Shown here in pieces: positions 1 through 12,834 of a stretch of DNA of 64,000 nt (its first letter is position 1; each line of letters opens with the position of its first letter). Both the position numbers and the translations under genes were made by a program. This DNA is from Penicillium oxalicum (taxonomy: Eukaryota; Ascomycota; Eurotiomycetes; Eurotiales; Aspergillaceae). Below the pieces are notes generated by a model, which was not told where the DNA came from, searched no databases, and saw nothing but the letters and a program-made list of their open reading frames with translations. Where the stretch lies: contig NC_064655.1 in NCBI RefSeq assembly GCF_001723175.1, forward strand, positions 124,001 through 188,000, read 5' to 3'.

Positions 1-640
1 AGATCTATTGGTGTCGCTATAAACTTCTAGAGCTAAACAACTCCTCGAGATGCATGACACTATATCGATAAGATGTGCAATGTCGGTGCTCATTCTTTGC
101 TTAGACACGCTTATTCAGTCAATGCAATGCAGTTGTGCGGCTTTGATTGCTCAGTTTGATGATCAACTAGCTTCGTCTGTTCTGGAAAATGCCATCACTG
201 CTGATGAGCGTGATCGCAGGCGTCGCTCGGCCGCTCCCTCCCCAGAGCCGTGCCCGCTGGCGGCAGAAAGAGCAACGATGCCAAATACAATCTCTGCTTC
301 CGCCCTCGCTCGATACAATACACCCGAATCCTAGCTCGTTCGTGATCAGGCCTAGACCTTAGGGAAAATCAAGGCTCCACTAGTATGACTGCGGATTAGT
401 TATAGGTGGTCAGCGTGAGAAGGTGTGTGGACATACGTGATATGCTGTACATAATCTTCTTATATGAAGATAGAGAGGCAAAATCGAATCAAAGGCGTCA
501 TTTCCCGGTAAATACTGAGATCGCCTTGTCTCTTCGCTCAGCCAACGTTCTGTTTGCCTCACAATCCCGCTTGAGTTGATCTCAGGCGGGAATTGGTGAT
601 TCTCACGATTTTCTGTGATGGAATAGCGCGACGAAGAAAC
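1..640. other. no supportable gene
   Basis: Only a short open frame without recognisable motifs or splice structure is present. I see no repeat shared with the rest of the window. Confidence 0.5.
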
Positions 641-645
641 CTGTA

Positions 646-993
646 CTAGGTGTTACAGATATTCTCCTGCACAGATGGTACGGCTAGGTCGAGCTGCTCT
701 TGGTAATTCCGTAATTGACCCATCCACCGGCTCGCAGATTCTGAAACTCGACCACGATTGGACCTACAGGCCTCACACAGCAAATGCTGGGCTGCGTTGG
801 AGACGTGCCTGTATAATTGGCTGTTTGGAGAGTTCTGTGCCATGTTGAAGCAAATCGCGCCGTGCCCGCGCGACTCTTTAGGAACCTCATTCGGGCATCC
901 ATCCCCCGCATCCCACACGCACTTAGTCCGGTGAATAGGATCACCTAAGACGTGGCCAAGCAGGCCGCAAAGTTGACAGGGCTCTGAACTCAT
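646..993 (-). CDS. small cysteine-containing hypothetical protein
   Basis: An uninterrupted 115-residue frame starts at a genuine ATG. It has a Cys pattern that could bind metal: a CxxC pair near residues 6-9, single Cys near 25, 33 and 48, and a second CxxC (CEAC) near 73-76. The order resembles small fungal zinc-binding proteins, but I do not recognise the family. No intron is needed. The surrounding DNA is otherwise empty of genes, so this may be a chance frame or the last exon of a decayed gene. The call rests on length, ATG start and cysteine spacing only. Confidence 0.3.
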   Translation of the reverse strand: MSSEPCQLCGLLGHVLGDPIHRTKCVWDAGDGCPNEVPKESRGHGAICFNMAQNSPNSQLYRHVSNAAQHLLCEACRSNRGRVSESASRWMGQLRNYQEQLDLAVPSVQENICNT

Positions 994-3111
994 CCTAGAA
1001 ATAGATAGGTATGAGTGAAATAGGATACCCGGCCTAGAATGTCAGGTCTAGGAGGACAGTGATCAGGGGATAGCGAATCCTACTTATGGAGATGGAGGAA
1101 AGCTAGTCTACTGAGTTTCCTAAGGAGGGCATCAAGTTCCTAGGAGGCTAGAACAGGTTCAACGGCCATTCTAAGCTAGATGCTTAGGTGAAGTGGAGCT
1201 TATTACGGAATACGCGGATCGTGAGCCCACGGTGAAAGCCTGGTACAAACGTGAGTAAAGAAAGCAATGCCGTGGCGTGAAAACTTCACTTGGTAAACTC
1301 AATATGGGTCAGTGCTATGTCTCTTCTTGCTATAGTTGGCACGCATTCTCTGCGTTATTATCACTGACTGTCAATATCCAAACCCCAAGTAGTCGGAATA
1401 CTGGTATCTGAGCACCGCGCGGCGATAAATAGCTGCATTTTTGAGGGCCTGGTAGCTTCGACATTGTCATGGAGCATTCAGCCACTTCATCATTTAGCAA
1501 TGCAGTATATGAACAGTAATGATTTATGGGTACACAAGAAATATACGGAGAGATCCAACAAAGCAGAGTAGGCCGCGACCTACCGCAACAAAATGCGGTT
1601 ATCAGGTTCCCCGGGGAGCAGATATTCGTTAGTACGCAACATATATCTAGTATATGTAAGGACTGATCTTTCCCTGCTCTGAAGTAATGCGGCACTATTC
1701 TCCACGAAATACGATCTAAAATGCACTATAAAACTCGGCATCGGGCCTGCCACCATACAAGCGATACCTCTGATACCACGCCTCTGATCAAAGAGGCTAT
1801 ACAGCGAGAGGTCCAGACCTCCTATCAGGGAGCCTGTGGAAACCATCAGAAGCATACGATGACTTCGGGAAACGCCGCAGGGCCGCAGACGATGATTCGA
1901 CTGCGATTCAGCCACAAGATTTCTACACCAGAGGCCTGGTGGGTTCCTTGCCAGACAGAGGGACCTAAAACAGGCCGAATGAATAGAGACACGGGAAACA
2001 GTCGTTATATGAAAGAGAACATAAAACAAGAATGTGATCGTTTGGGATGGATGAGTCGGCTGCGTCCCAAGCCCCATCGGCAGAAGTTCATCCAGGAGAA
2101 AGGAGGACCGAATGCTCACTAGGACGTTCTGAGCACAATCCGGCCTTGCCCCACCTTCTTACCTGGCCCGTATTGCGCCCAGAAAGAGGCCCAGCTATTG
2201 AAATCTATCGTGTCATCCTTATGATCCTGTTCCTGTCTCCGCTACTTCTGACCTACTCGCACACTCGATGTTCACGGTTCAGTCGGAGCCTTCTTCCTAG
2301 CATTAATGACAGGGCTCGGAGCGATTACGTAGTATTTTTCTAACTTAAATGGGTGATTTGAGAGGACAATTTGACGCTGCGCCGTGTAGGGAATTACGTA
2401 TGAGCCCTAGTATGCTGCAGTAGTTCAACTCAAAAATGACTCCCCTTTATCGAGTGTATCAGGAGAGCTTTTTAACGAGGCAGATGCAATCGGACATGCG
2501 TTAAGGGCTAGGCTTCGAAACGCCACCCAGCCGTCTTAGGTACGCACTAGCTGAATGAAGAACTTCAGTAGTAACCATGAGACAGACCCCTGATAATCAT
2601 CCAAGCTCTCGGAATTGCCATTACATTTTGCGACGTCTAAATTCACTACAGCCTGCAGATATCCTGAGCATTGCAACACGCTTCTTTCAAGGGTCATGAA
2701 GCAAGCTATGTCTGCTGACAAGGTCCCGAGGCTGGTGATCCGGCCCCCAGGAACAACGGTCTCGGATATCTCTTTGACGGTATCCACCTGCACTTGGTAG
2801 AATATCTGATGACTGCAGTAACTATGGTTGTTGCGGTGGACCCAGTCCTGCAAAAACGGGCAACTGTTTACCTGTGGACGGATGGAAGTTTCCCAATCTG
2901 GCGTGAGGTACTCGCGGATTCTGGTTATGCAGAAGAGATACAAGAGCTCCAACCTAAGATTGCTGTGAGACTTAACTATTATACATAGTCTTCCGATTCA
3001 TCGGGGTCGATCGTTCATCGGGAAAAGGATAAAAGAAGGGTCAGGATCAGAACAGAACAGTCACAGGCTTCAACATTGAACTTTTCGCTACGCACGAAAT
3101 TTGCTTTATGA
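994..3111. other. degenerate, gene-poor stretch
   Basis: Several overlapping short frames exist on both strands, but none has convincing motifs. A plus frame at 2794-2988 contains a hydrophilic stretch (TVYLWTDGSFPIWRE) that reads like real protein, so it may be a scrap of a decayed gene together with the next entry. Confidence 0.4.
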
Positions 3112-3405
3112 CCGTCCGACCACCTACAGTACTATCCATTCAACAATCTTTCGTTTGAGAAATGCACCGTTGTACACGGACCATTAAGTGCGAAATGGCA
3201 GGTTGAAGAGCTGGAAACCCTTCGCTCACGTGGTTGGACTGTACATTTTCTTACGGAGGGACAACCTAGTCCTCCATCTGACCTTCTCTGGACCGCCATC
3301 GCTGGTCTAGAAAGAGGCTCTCAATTGCTGGCTTATGATACTAAGGTTGTTGTGCGTCGCAGCTTGGAGCTTGACAGTTTCTTCGTGCGAGACCTCGAGC
3401 CATAG
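3112..3405 (+). pseudogene. coding remnant lacking a start codon
   Basis: A 97-codon frame is open between a TGA at 3109 and a TAG at 3403 but contains no ATG. Its composition is protein-like, with segments such as HGPLSAKWQVEELETLRSRG and SLELDSFFVRDLEP. It lies downstream of another protein-like scrap at 2794-2988, so the two may be exons or fragments of one decayed gene. The family is not recognised. The evidence is open length and amino-acid composition only. Confidence 0.3.
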
Positions 3406-6400
3406 GCAGTGCGCGGATCTGGGATTAAACTTGAAATGATGGCTCTGATGAGCTGTACGAACGAGATCTGAGACATAATGAGACATGTATGATGATTGTT
3501 GTAAAGTAACAAATTCGAGACTATTAAATTTGCAGTTACGGACCTATGATTATATTCTCCACAGGGGACTAACTCGTGTTCAGTCGAATGATTGATCCCA
3601 CGATGTATACCCAAACGCGGTCAATAGCGTCTCAGCTTTACGTGGAGCTTGGCGCGGGGTAAGCTTATATTGATCCACCGTCTTTCCTGCATTGTAGTAA
3701 CATCACACTCACGGTTGAGCCTACGTTGGAATACTGGCTTATAAAAACAGCAGCGACGTTCCAGCCTGAACTGACGCAAACGACTTGCGTACTATTGCCA
3801 GATCAGGCATTTCCACTAGCATTGGTCGTGATTCTCCCGACATATACTGCTGGGCGCCGACGAAGCCACAGTGGCTGTAGATATCTGAAAGCACCTAAAC
3901 AATCACGCCCGTAAGTCAGAGCCTGTATATACGTTGTGTGACATAGCATAATGGAAAGGTGGTACAATGATGGCTATTGCTCAGGCAAACAAACACCCAA
4001 GTGAGCTAGGGGCGTTGAGTATCTGTCGTTGGCTGCTTGACGAAGCCGCAATACCAGAGGTGGATTGACAGTTTGCAAGCAAGGACGGGAGATCTGAAGT
4101 ACCGGTAAGGATGCAGGACGCCAAGCGGTGATTGTGACTCGCCGCGAGGCTTAGACAGAGGAGTGTGCGCGGGTACGCGAGGTACGGGAGTCCTGTCCGC
4201 AAAACCATTCGCGGGTATATGCTGCAAACACTTCAATAATCTGAATCCAGATCAACGTTGATTATCAGATGACCACGCAGAGAAACTCTTCTGGTGGTCT
4301 TTGCGTGACGAATGCGGCAGAATAGTGTTCTTTTATATGTTGGCGGACGTTGATTTGACCGAAAATGTGGATGCATTGCAACCGGTCTGGAAGGGTATAC
4401 GTTGCTCACGTATGGAAGACGGGCAAGGCTACTCGATTTGTAACCAAATTATACCGCAATGCCGTGTGAAATCTCCGCCTTAGCCTGGCTGTCCAGAGCA
4501 GCAACCACGTGACTGTGAGGAGCCGCCTGAAGCGTGCCGCGTCCCTGATAATCAAAGCGAGACTGTGGGCTACTTTCGGCCCCATGGCTCGGCTGACTGC
4601 TTGAGCTCAGCCATACTAGTACCGTCGAGCTCTTCCTGGGTCAAGGTGACCAGCCAAAGGCCAAGGCCTAGAGTGATGCAGACCGATAAGCCGAAGTTTC
4701 TTTTCAGTGCCCGAGCGTGGTGTTCTACAGTCAGAAATATTGGTCCTGGCCTTGAAGATGCAGGCAGTGACTGGCTTGCGGGACCCGGTCTCCAGCAACA
4801 CTCTTCGGAAATTCGATGGCAAAGAGTCCAGATTAGTCCAAGCTGGATTGAATTCGGCGATGCAGGGTGCCTCGATTGGATATGTAGAAGAGTGTTCTGT
4901 CAATCTGCGCAAGTATAACGCAATTATGCTCCACCAGGCGCTTGTAGGTCTGCAATGGTTTGGCTCACCACCGCGAAGCAATATCGACAAAGGTCTTCGT
5001 GCAAAATTGGCCAAATATAATGTTCAAGACATGGCCAACCACGTCTGGTTAAGCCTCGATATCTCTATCGGCCATGGGATTCGATATCAGAACCAAGAGG
5101 CAGCATCGAGCTTCATTTGTGAGCCAAACTTAGACGGGAACGCGTTTCCCCCGAGTATGAGGCTAGAATAGACCGCCAAGCCGCAGAGACAGCCTTGTGC
5201 TGTTTGAATCAGAAGATCTGCGAAAGGGACTCGGCGACTGAGATCTATAGCCCGCAATTCTGCGTACCCGTAATGCGCTAGCTCGTTGTCGCTTTATCGT
5301 ATTGCGTTAAATTTGACGGAATGGGCGGACATTGCGAGCAAGATGGAAAACGACGAGCCCATCTCAACCGAAACTAGCTGCTTTGAGAGTTTGCTTGATT
5401 CGCCGGTAAGAGGTTGGCAGGATATGCTGTGCTTCTATCGTCCTATATCCCAACACCGACAGTTGGCTTCCATCAGGCGATGGCTTGGTGCAGTATATTC
5501 CGGATTCTCATCCACGGGGTCGAGACTGACAGACCAAGGAGATGCCTGAGTGGTAGCCCTTAGCGAAGCTCCTGGACACCGACCGGGACGGATAATGCGA
5601 CAAGCCAAGGAGTGGATTTGTGGGACGAGCTTATCATCATTCTCCTTCATCGCATCCTCATTGCTACAATCTTGCGTAAGGGGTCGTCGTGGGATAACGC
5701 GTGCCACGCACCTCTAGCTTATTATTGGAACACAGCAGGATAGGTGGATCCCCGGAGGCAGGAGATACTATATCCCGTTTAGATTAGTCATGTATTTGAG
5801 CTCATCTAAGTTGCCAGTTCGGAGGGTTCTTACAGCAACTCAGGGCTCTGATTTATCTCATAGGTGCACTCGTGTGATACACTTCGCTCCTTTCCCATAT
5901 TCAGCGAAGACCAGGCCCGCAGGCGGCGCAAGCTGTTTGGTACCTCAAGCACCCATGTGAACTGACAATCCTAGGCTTCCGGTGAGGCTGGGTGAGACTT
6001 ACATCTTGGCGAAGTGGTACCGCCGCGTAGCAATGTTCTTCCCTAAGCATCTCGGATTGGAATGACATGAAGCGCCCCGGCTTTGATGCACGATAATCTT
6101 TGCTAGAATGTGAAAGGTCCAGACACTCCTTGCCGCCTACAGCGACGTGATGCGAGATGTATTCCACGGGATCAGCCTGCTAAGAGTTAGCTGAAACACT
6201 CTTTGTCTTGACCCGCGGGGAGCTTCCCTCGACGCTTCCTCCATAGCCGGAGGGCGATTCTAGGCGGTAGACTCTATCATGTTAGCCGCAAATGTCAAGG
6301 AGAGCTCTGAGGGAGAGGCGGTGTTCGCAAACATTAATCACTCACCAGACGATCGTGCATACAGACGCGGTGTTGCACTGGACCAAGTCCGTTGCCGGAC

Positions 6401-7077
6401 GAGAGAGAACCCACTTTACGGCCGGTATATATAGACTTGGGACAATATCATCTGACAAATTTCATGTGCAAGTTTGGCTGAAGTTACACAGGTGGATGCT
6501 TGCAGGGCCTGGCAGCAGAAAATGCGGAACGAAACGGCCTCAATTTTCTGGAGAACATGTCGGCCTCCATTTTGTATGGACATTGTTCGAAACCTGGCGA
6601 TCAGGAGCCGATTATCGGTGATCATAGGTCGATGACAGCAGGATGTCCCCCCCGGCTAAACTGTTGTACATGCAGCGGCGACTGCAGTGCCGAGGCAGAA
6701 TGTGCGGATGGAGCCCCGAAGAATGACCGCGTCTACGGTCGCAGTTGATATTCACTTCCGGTGATCTGCCAATCTGCCTCAAGATTGTGAGGGGCGACTC
6801 GCAGAACACCGCCTGGCCCCGTTGGACTCACTCTGTGTGCTCAGGAGACTCGAGAGATCATCTCGCCGTCCTCTACGTTTGGATCGTTCGGCTTGGTACC
6901 AAGGAACAGTGTCATACGGCGTCTGGTGGAAACCCTTCCACTATCCTTCTGGTGCGTTGACTGTTCACAAATCATTCAACGGGATCCAAGAAGGGAATCG
7001 CACCAGAAACTGGTTAATGCAATCTACTGCCAAGGGTCAAGCTTTTGCCTTCGTTCGGATGAGACTCGTGGTCGGAT
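3406..7077. other. no supportable gene
   Basis: Frames up to about 150 codons occur (for example 4758-5171 plus, whose first real ATG is internal), but none shows a recognisable domain, repeat or splice structure. I read this stretch as decayed DNA. Confidence 0.45.
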
Positions 7078-7330
7078 TCGCTTGTTGCCATTGAACGGCT
7101 GGGCATATTAAGGGCCAAGTCAAACGAGAATGAGAAAAAGCCTGGTTCGTAGTCAGGCTGTTGCATGTCAGTGGGCTCATTGTGCGAGTCATGAGTAAGA
7201 AACGCTGTGGAGATTTCTCAACATCTTGACTATCTTAGTATCCAGACGCTGCTTCCCGGGGCCGATGGCGCCCCGAGGATTAAGATTATGATTCCCAGGG
7301 ACAGCATTGCCCATCCCAGGAGCGGCCCAG
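7078..7330 (+). pseudogene. decayed coding remnant, paralogous to 25203-25445
   Basis: The nucleotide sequence aligns with the reverse complement of 25203-25445. Shared blocks include an AKSNEN-encoding segment, a stretch encoding QTLLPGADG here and HTLFPGADG there, and the CCCGGGGCCGATG core. This copy carries stop codons between those blocks. Both are diverged fragments of one protein family or mobile element that I cannot name. It lies directly upstream of the zinc-finger gene at 7498. Confidence 0.5.
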
Positions 7331-7497
7331 TAACTCCCCGGGGACTTATCGGCCCCAGAAGCCCCCAGCCAGCACGCCAGGATGCTTCAACTGAGATGCC
7401 CGTGCTCGATGTATGCTTGACAACAACCTGCACATGCCACCATTCACCGTTCGGGCAATGGTGAACGAAGCTTTAAAATTGGCATTTCCCCGCCCAG

Positions 7498-8729
7498 ATG
7501 GCTGGTCGCTTCAACGATTTCACAATCACCGTCGACACCATCATGCCTACCAACACCCATGACTATACACAAACCGAAGCGCTCTCAGAGTGGCGGCGTG
7601 CTATGCTCCGCGAGATGCGAACCCAGCTGAAGGACAATATGTGCTCATGGACTGCGAAGACGACCGAGAAGCGATGCAGATCTCTGATGAGCAACGCATC
7701 TTTGCAAAAGGCAAACGATCTCCTGGACATATTGGAGGAAGATGCCTTTGGTCTCTCTGCCCTTGAATCTGTGCTTCATGATCTTGCTCCATTGGCCCTC
7801 TGCAAGCGCTGGCACAGACAGTATGCCGAGGAGCTCAGCCTAAACTGGTGCAAAGCGGCAGGCCAGGACTTCGCACGCCGATTCGAATTAGATCCGACAG
7901 TGCCGGTGACCACTTCCGCATCGAGCATTCTATCTCGGCGCGGGGACAGGACGTACGGGTTAAGGGCCGCAACTCCTATTGATAGTCCTCCTCTGAATTC
8001 CGGATTGGAGACTTTTACCACACCAAACATTCGGTCCCGGCATAGGGACAGTGATTATGGGCTCAGAACCATTAGCCCCTTGGATGGACTCGATCGTACC
8101 GTCTCCGCAAGTAGACTGCGGAAGAAGACCCGACTGGAAGGGATCACCCCGGACCGCCCAGCTCTTCTACGTGCCAGCAAGCACGGCTCCCGCAGCGGTC
8201 ACTGCAGGATCGTCGGAGTCGGGTTAATCGCCTGTGATGATATCGAGGAGTGCCCAATCTGTTATGACTCGTGCGATGAGACAATCTACACGCAGTGCGA
8301 CTCATGCGAAGGAATGTTCCACCTACAGTGCATGGATGAGTGGCTGGGAAAATGCAATACTGGAACTCGTATCTCATGTCCTATGTGGTAAGCTTGGAAA
8401 TTACCGAACTATTAACACCTGGTAGCAGACACTGACTATACACTAGCCATAACGAAGATTTCGAGGTCATATACGTGAGCGCGACCCCTCTAGCCCGCGC
8501 AGCGCAACTCCCTGATACGCCTATGCACTCGCAAGAGGTTGCTGCAGAGCAACTCGGCCGGGAAAGCATGCCGACTATCATCCAACCGCCACTCGAGAGC
8601 CCCGAAGTTGCCGAGCGAACATCAAGCTCCTCTCACCCATCGTCATCGAGAAGCACTCCTACAGAGCCAGCTCGCCGATCAGGTCGCGAACGGCGTCGGC
8701 CTAATCGCTTCGGCTACAATGAGTCATGA
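7498..8729 (+). CDS. C4HC3 (PHD/RING-like) zinc-finger protein, two exons
   Basis: Exon 1 is 7498-8387 and exon 2 is 8447-8729, separated by a 59-nt intron with GTAAGC donor, CTGAC branch point and TAG acceptor; the joined product is 390 residues. Splicing restores the last zinc ligand. The ligands are C252-x2-C255, C267-x2-C270, H275-x2-C278 and C294-x2-C297, with C297 built across the junction; unspliced, the frame ends at a Trp and stop. Spacing fits PHD-type C4HC3, while the FH..C...WL context is RING-like, so chromatin-reader and ubiquitin-ligase roles are both possible. Residues about 145-205 hold two copies of an R-D-x-x-YGLR-x-x-P-x-D motif, and the C-terminus is Ser/Pro-rich then basic (RRSGRERRRPNRFGY). 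The gene appears intact. Confidence 0.7.
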
Positions 8730-9899
8730 ATATTTATACCATTCTTCGCATTTCGCATTTCATCTGAGTCCTTTGAAAACCCCATTCTTTTATCAACACG
8801 TAGTTAGTAAACGGTAGCTGAAGCCAGTCACCTGTAGCTGAAGTCAGTCACCCGTTAGAATCAAGCAAATTCCATAGAGCGTTATCTTTCTACTTTTTGT
8901 CTGCATGCACCCTTGCAATGCTGGAATAATTCGTGCATCCCATAAGCATCCAGAACACCATATAAGTCTGTATGAGTGGTTGCGTCCATCAAAAGAATAC
9001 TTAATGCACAGGCGCAGCTTAGCAGCTAGGGGGCCTCAGTTTTCAAAGTATATGAAAGACATGGAAACACTGTGGGGACTCTCATTCTATGTGAAGGGAT
9101 TTATTCTGCTAGGTCTGAGCTTTACGCTGAGACTTGTACAGCCAGGACCACTGTACTGTAGATCTAGGCGAAATAAGCTCAAGTTGACTTCCCGGAATGC
9201 TGCTGGGATCCTTTCTACATACAGCTCATGCCACTAGCTTAACCATTAACCAATGGCAGACGCAGGAGCAGTTTCCATTTTCCAATACAGCCTCAGACAT
9301 AGATATATTTGTTTGGTAGAACAATGTACGACAATTCCCGGTCGCCTCGACAGGCACTCAGTCCTTACTGGCGGATGGTACTTCCACCTTGTCATTGAAC
9401 CCAAGATAGACACAAAACAGGCTCCATTATGTCAAGGTATAGTCCCTTAGGTAGCTGTTCTGGTGTAATACATCATTAGTACCTGCGCGTAGTTTAGCCT
9501 GAGGAAGGGGGCCAAGAGGTCGGCAAAAGTACATTGTAATCCATGGAAGGAAAGGGCCACTAGAAGAGCCCAGGAAATGTGTGTAACACTGAATTTATTG
9601 GATAGAAGTCTTCCTTAACGGGGCGATCTGAAGCTGTCAAGTTACTGATACATCCAAGCCCTGAGAGGGGATGATGAATGGTTCTAAGAACAGGGTCATC
9701 AGCCACGATCAATTTCTGCGAATCGTCCATCGCGAGAATTGGTGTGCAGTAAATAGGGGCTCGGAATACGATTGTATAGATCCTATCAATACCACATTAA
9801 CATATACTGTACAGTACCTTATAGTGCTGTCGTTCAGAATTTGCCGCTTATCTTCAAAGGACATAACTTCCTTTAAAGCTTGCTATAACGGCCACAGTC
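8730..9899. other. no supportable gene
   Basis: There is a short duplicated phrase (GTAGCTGAAG(C/T)CAGTCACC) near 8815-8850. No coding signal is convincing. Confidence 0.4.
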
Positions 9900-10340
9900 A
9901 TGTTTTCCCTTGAGAGGTGCCAGGGGATGTCCGTCATGATTTTTCGTGTTCCTGATCCAATTATCGAATGCGTTGTATGTTGCCGGGCTTGTATCATCTC
10001 CCTCGAGTCTCCCATTGGGAAGAACGATAACGAAGGTGTAATTCGAGAGATCGGAAGACTGTCCTACCTCCCGGGAGGTTGGGCGTATCTGCATTATGTC
10101 GACGGTCATCTAACAAGTGGGATGAGTTATGTCAGCAGTGTCCAGCAAGTAGAGCATAATAGGTTAAGCCTCAACAATACCATATATCGGATTCAGTCGT
10201 CAGTCCCTGTGATCCCTGAAGTAGAACTGAGAAGGCCAGACGGAGGGTGGAGTTGTCATTACCAAGGACATGTCTGTTTTATGACACGCGAGACCATTGC
10301 ATTATATCGCCACATATCCCGCGTGCTAAACCTATCCTAG
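9900..10340 (+). CDS. hypothetical protein, doubtful
   Basis: This 146-codon frame starts at an ATG. It contains a plausible globular stretch (GRLSYLPGGWAYLHYVDG) and no recognised domain. There is no intron evidence and no recognisable neighbour partner. It may be a fragment of a decayed gene. Confidence 0.22.
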   Translation: MFSLERCQGMSVMIFRVPDPIIECVVCCRACIISLESPIGKNDNEGVIREIGRLSYLPGGWAYLHYVDGHLTSGMSYVSSVQQVEHNRLSLNNTIYRIQSSVPVIPEVELRRPDGGWSCHYQGHVCFMTRETIALYRHISRVLNLS

Positions 10341-10737
10341 GCTTGAATACATTTCATCATTGAGATGAGACTTGGGCCGCCGCACTATTTGTTGTGAACC
10401 ATTCAATCCGTAAACAAATTTTCCATAGCGAGCCCATGATGCATGTTAAAAGTACCGGCACAGAGGTAGATCAATGATGATGCCGTGAAGGATCTATGAT
10501 GTTCCCAAAACCGAATTCACACTGGTAGATTCCCTTCAATCAGCCTGTACAGTATAATTCCACTGCGGCTCATCCTTGCCGATGGTGGCGCTGGTACTAT
10601 AGATTATGCATTCCCTTAAACGACTAGGATTAAGCTGGAACTTTACTAGCGATCTTAATGTAATGAACCCGGCCCCTTTTGCTTTAATCACGTCAGCAGC
10701 TAGACGAGCTTCGTAATCATAACTGGTGCGATAATGA

Positions 10738-11427
10738 TCACCTGGTAATGGACGTGTATTTCTGCATCCTGGGGGGAGAGGTCTCAGAAAGGCTGTTGCT
10801 AAATCTAATTGTCTGACGCGATGACGCGTATTCGCGGCGGTAGTACATACTCCTGGAGACCTCATACCAAACCTGGGCCTGAATACGTCTAAGATAACCG
10901 CCGTTGTCCTTGGTCTTGGCTCCTGTTCCATTCTTGATGTGTCTTTGCCACATTTCAGCGTAGGGGTCTTTGCGATCCAAGAGCTCTTTATGCGTGCCGC
11001 CCTCCACTACTTTGCCCTCATGAATGGCTAAGATCTGGTTGGCGTTGATGACTGTGCTCAAACGATGGGCAACGATGATCACTGTACGGCCAGCAGCAAG
11101 TTGTTTGAGAGAGGGCTGAATATGCTCTTCCGTACCAGTGTCAATTGCGGCGGTGGTTTCATCCAGCAGGATAATGCGGGGATTTCTTAGCAGGACGCGA
11201 GCAATTGCAAGACGCTGCTTCTCGCCACCGCTAAGACATGACCCATGAACTCCAACATTTTTATTGTAACCCTCCGGGAAAGCCATGATGCTGTCGTGGA
11301 CGTGGGCAGCACGGCAAGCATTGTGGATTTCTTCGACAGTTGCGTTGAGGTTGGCGTACCTGAGGTTATACATCACGGTGTCATGGAAAAGAATGACTGC
11401 ACTAGTTAAAGCTAAATACACGAACAT
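10738..11427 (-). pseudogene. ABC transporter nucleotide-binding-domain fragment (ATM1/HMT1-type)
   Basis: The translation carries the C-terminal half of an ABC ATPase domain: signature LSGGEKQRLAIARVLL, Walker B RIILLDETTAAID, and H-loop VAHRLSTV, followed by the usual GTHKELLDR tail. The LFHDTVMYNLRY segment matches the region after the Q-loop in half-transporters of the mitochondrial/vacuolar heavy-metal type (ATM1/HMT1). Walker A, the Q-loop and all membrane segments are missing, and upstream DNA on this strand does not supply them. The usual Ala after LLDE is Thr. The C-terminal 60 residues do not look like the family. I read it as a decayed 3' fragment unlikely to make a working transporter. 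Confidence 0.75.
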
Positions 11428-12834
11428 TTAAGCAAGCAAGGCCTTTTACAGGTCACCTAGATTGCGTTGCACTTACACCTCGTGGGGACAAAGCACCATT
11501 CTAGGATCTATCACATCACCTGAAAGGGAAGGTGCTTCATTATATGTAATTCCCCTGCCAATAATTTGATCGCTCAATTTTAGAATATTTCCCTTTACAG
11601 GGACATGGACCTGCAGTGTGACAACTAGGGCTTAATTGCATTAGCTTGATTTTCCAGCAGTGAGGCTATGAGCGCTTCCTAGGAATCTGGACAGACCTGC
11701 TTATACGAAGTCTAAGAACAAACCTAGGTGCCGAGTTGGTCTTCTATTGTAACATTGGTGTCAAAAGCGTAAAAAAAAGTACTGGGTATGAGCCCGGGAT
11801 CAAAGCCCCGGTTGCCGAAATTCCCGTTGCTGGCATGGGGCAAAATGTCGCAGGTCTGAGAATCACGCAGCCCTCTGGGACGGCGGCACAGGTGATTGGC
11901 GCCTCCCTTGTCAGCAAAATGGCACCTTCACAATTTGATCAAGTAGAGTAACATGGGCTTAGTGGTTGTCTCCAAGTAAGTTCACTTGAATATTCAATAA
12001 ATCGGGCCGTAGTCAACTCAGCTGGACGTCCACCTACTCAGTGAATACGATGTTTCGGCGAAATATGTCGTGGCTATTCTCAGCTGAAAGGTTCGTCATG
12101 CATTTTCAGGTTGAGCTCCTTAATAGACGCCGCCGTGGTTCATTGGAGACCAAATACTTCTCGGAGCTATTCAAACTTCAGATCAAAGCGTCTAAAGCCA
12201 AGGAACACATGGATTGGATGTGCCTAGAGGATTATAAAAAACATAAAGAAGTTGCGAATAGCATGGTCAGAAAGGTCCACGTTCATGAAGAAATTGACCC
12301 TCGCTCATGAGACATCTTCCCTCAAGAGTACCCGCCACACGTCGGGGAAGAAAAGCAGGGTCCAACTTGACCTCGTTGCGCTAGAAAGGGACTTCTCTCA
12401 ACCAAGATCTTGTATAGACTCCAATTCAAACCTATGGAATGGAGAGGAAGAGATATATTCCTTCGAGCCAGAAGCCCTCTAATTTATGCGAGGATTTGCC
12501 GTAAGCTTAACCCATGTTTGTTGGACACCTTCGCCCTGCAACTTTGCGTGGCACTTCATGAATATCTTGCGTTCCATTAGTTCCACAGGACATTGCTTAA
12601 AGTTTTTAATTGTGTGCAACCTCAAGTCTGCTATAGATGGATGATGAACGAAAGAGATAGTTACGAAATTCCACCGACCCCATCCAACGTTTGTCAATTT
12701 GAACACCTTGCATCCCAAACAAATCGCCTCAAATACTAACTTTACAGAGACGTCAGTACCTAGAGGCCGCAAATTTCAATTCATGGGGACTATTCTGACC
12801 TTCGCTTTCGTAGTCCCTCTTTCCTTCTATTCGC
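11428..12834. other. gene-poor stretch with short unrecognised frames
   Basis: The plus frame at 12041-12310 (MNTMFRRNMSWLFSAERF...) is Lys-rich and could be a scrap of a real gene, but I recognise no family. Nothing else is supportable. Confidence 0.35.
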
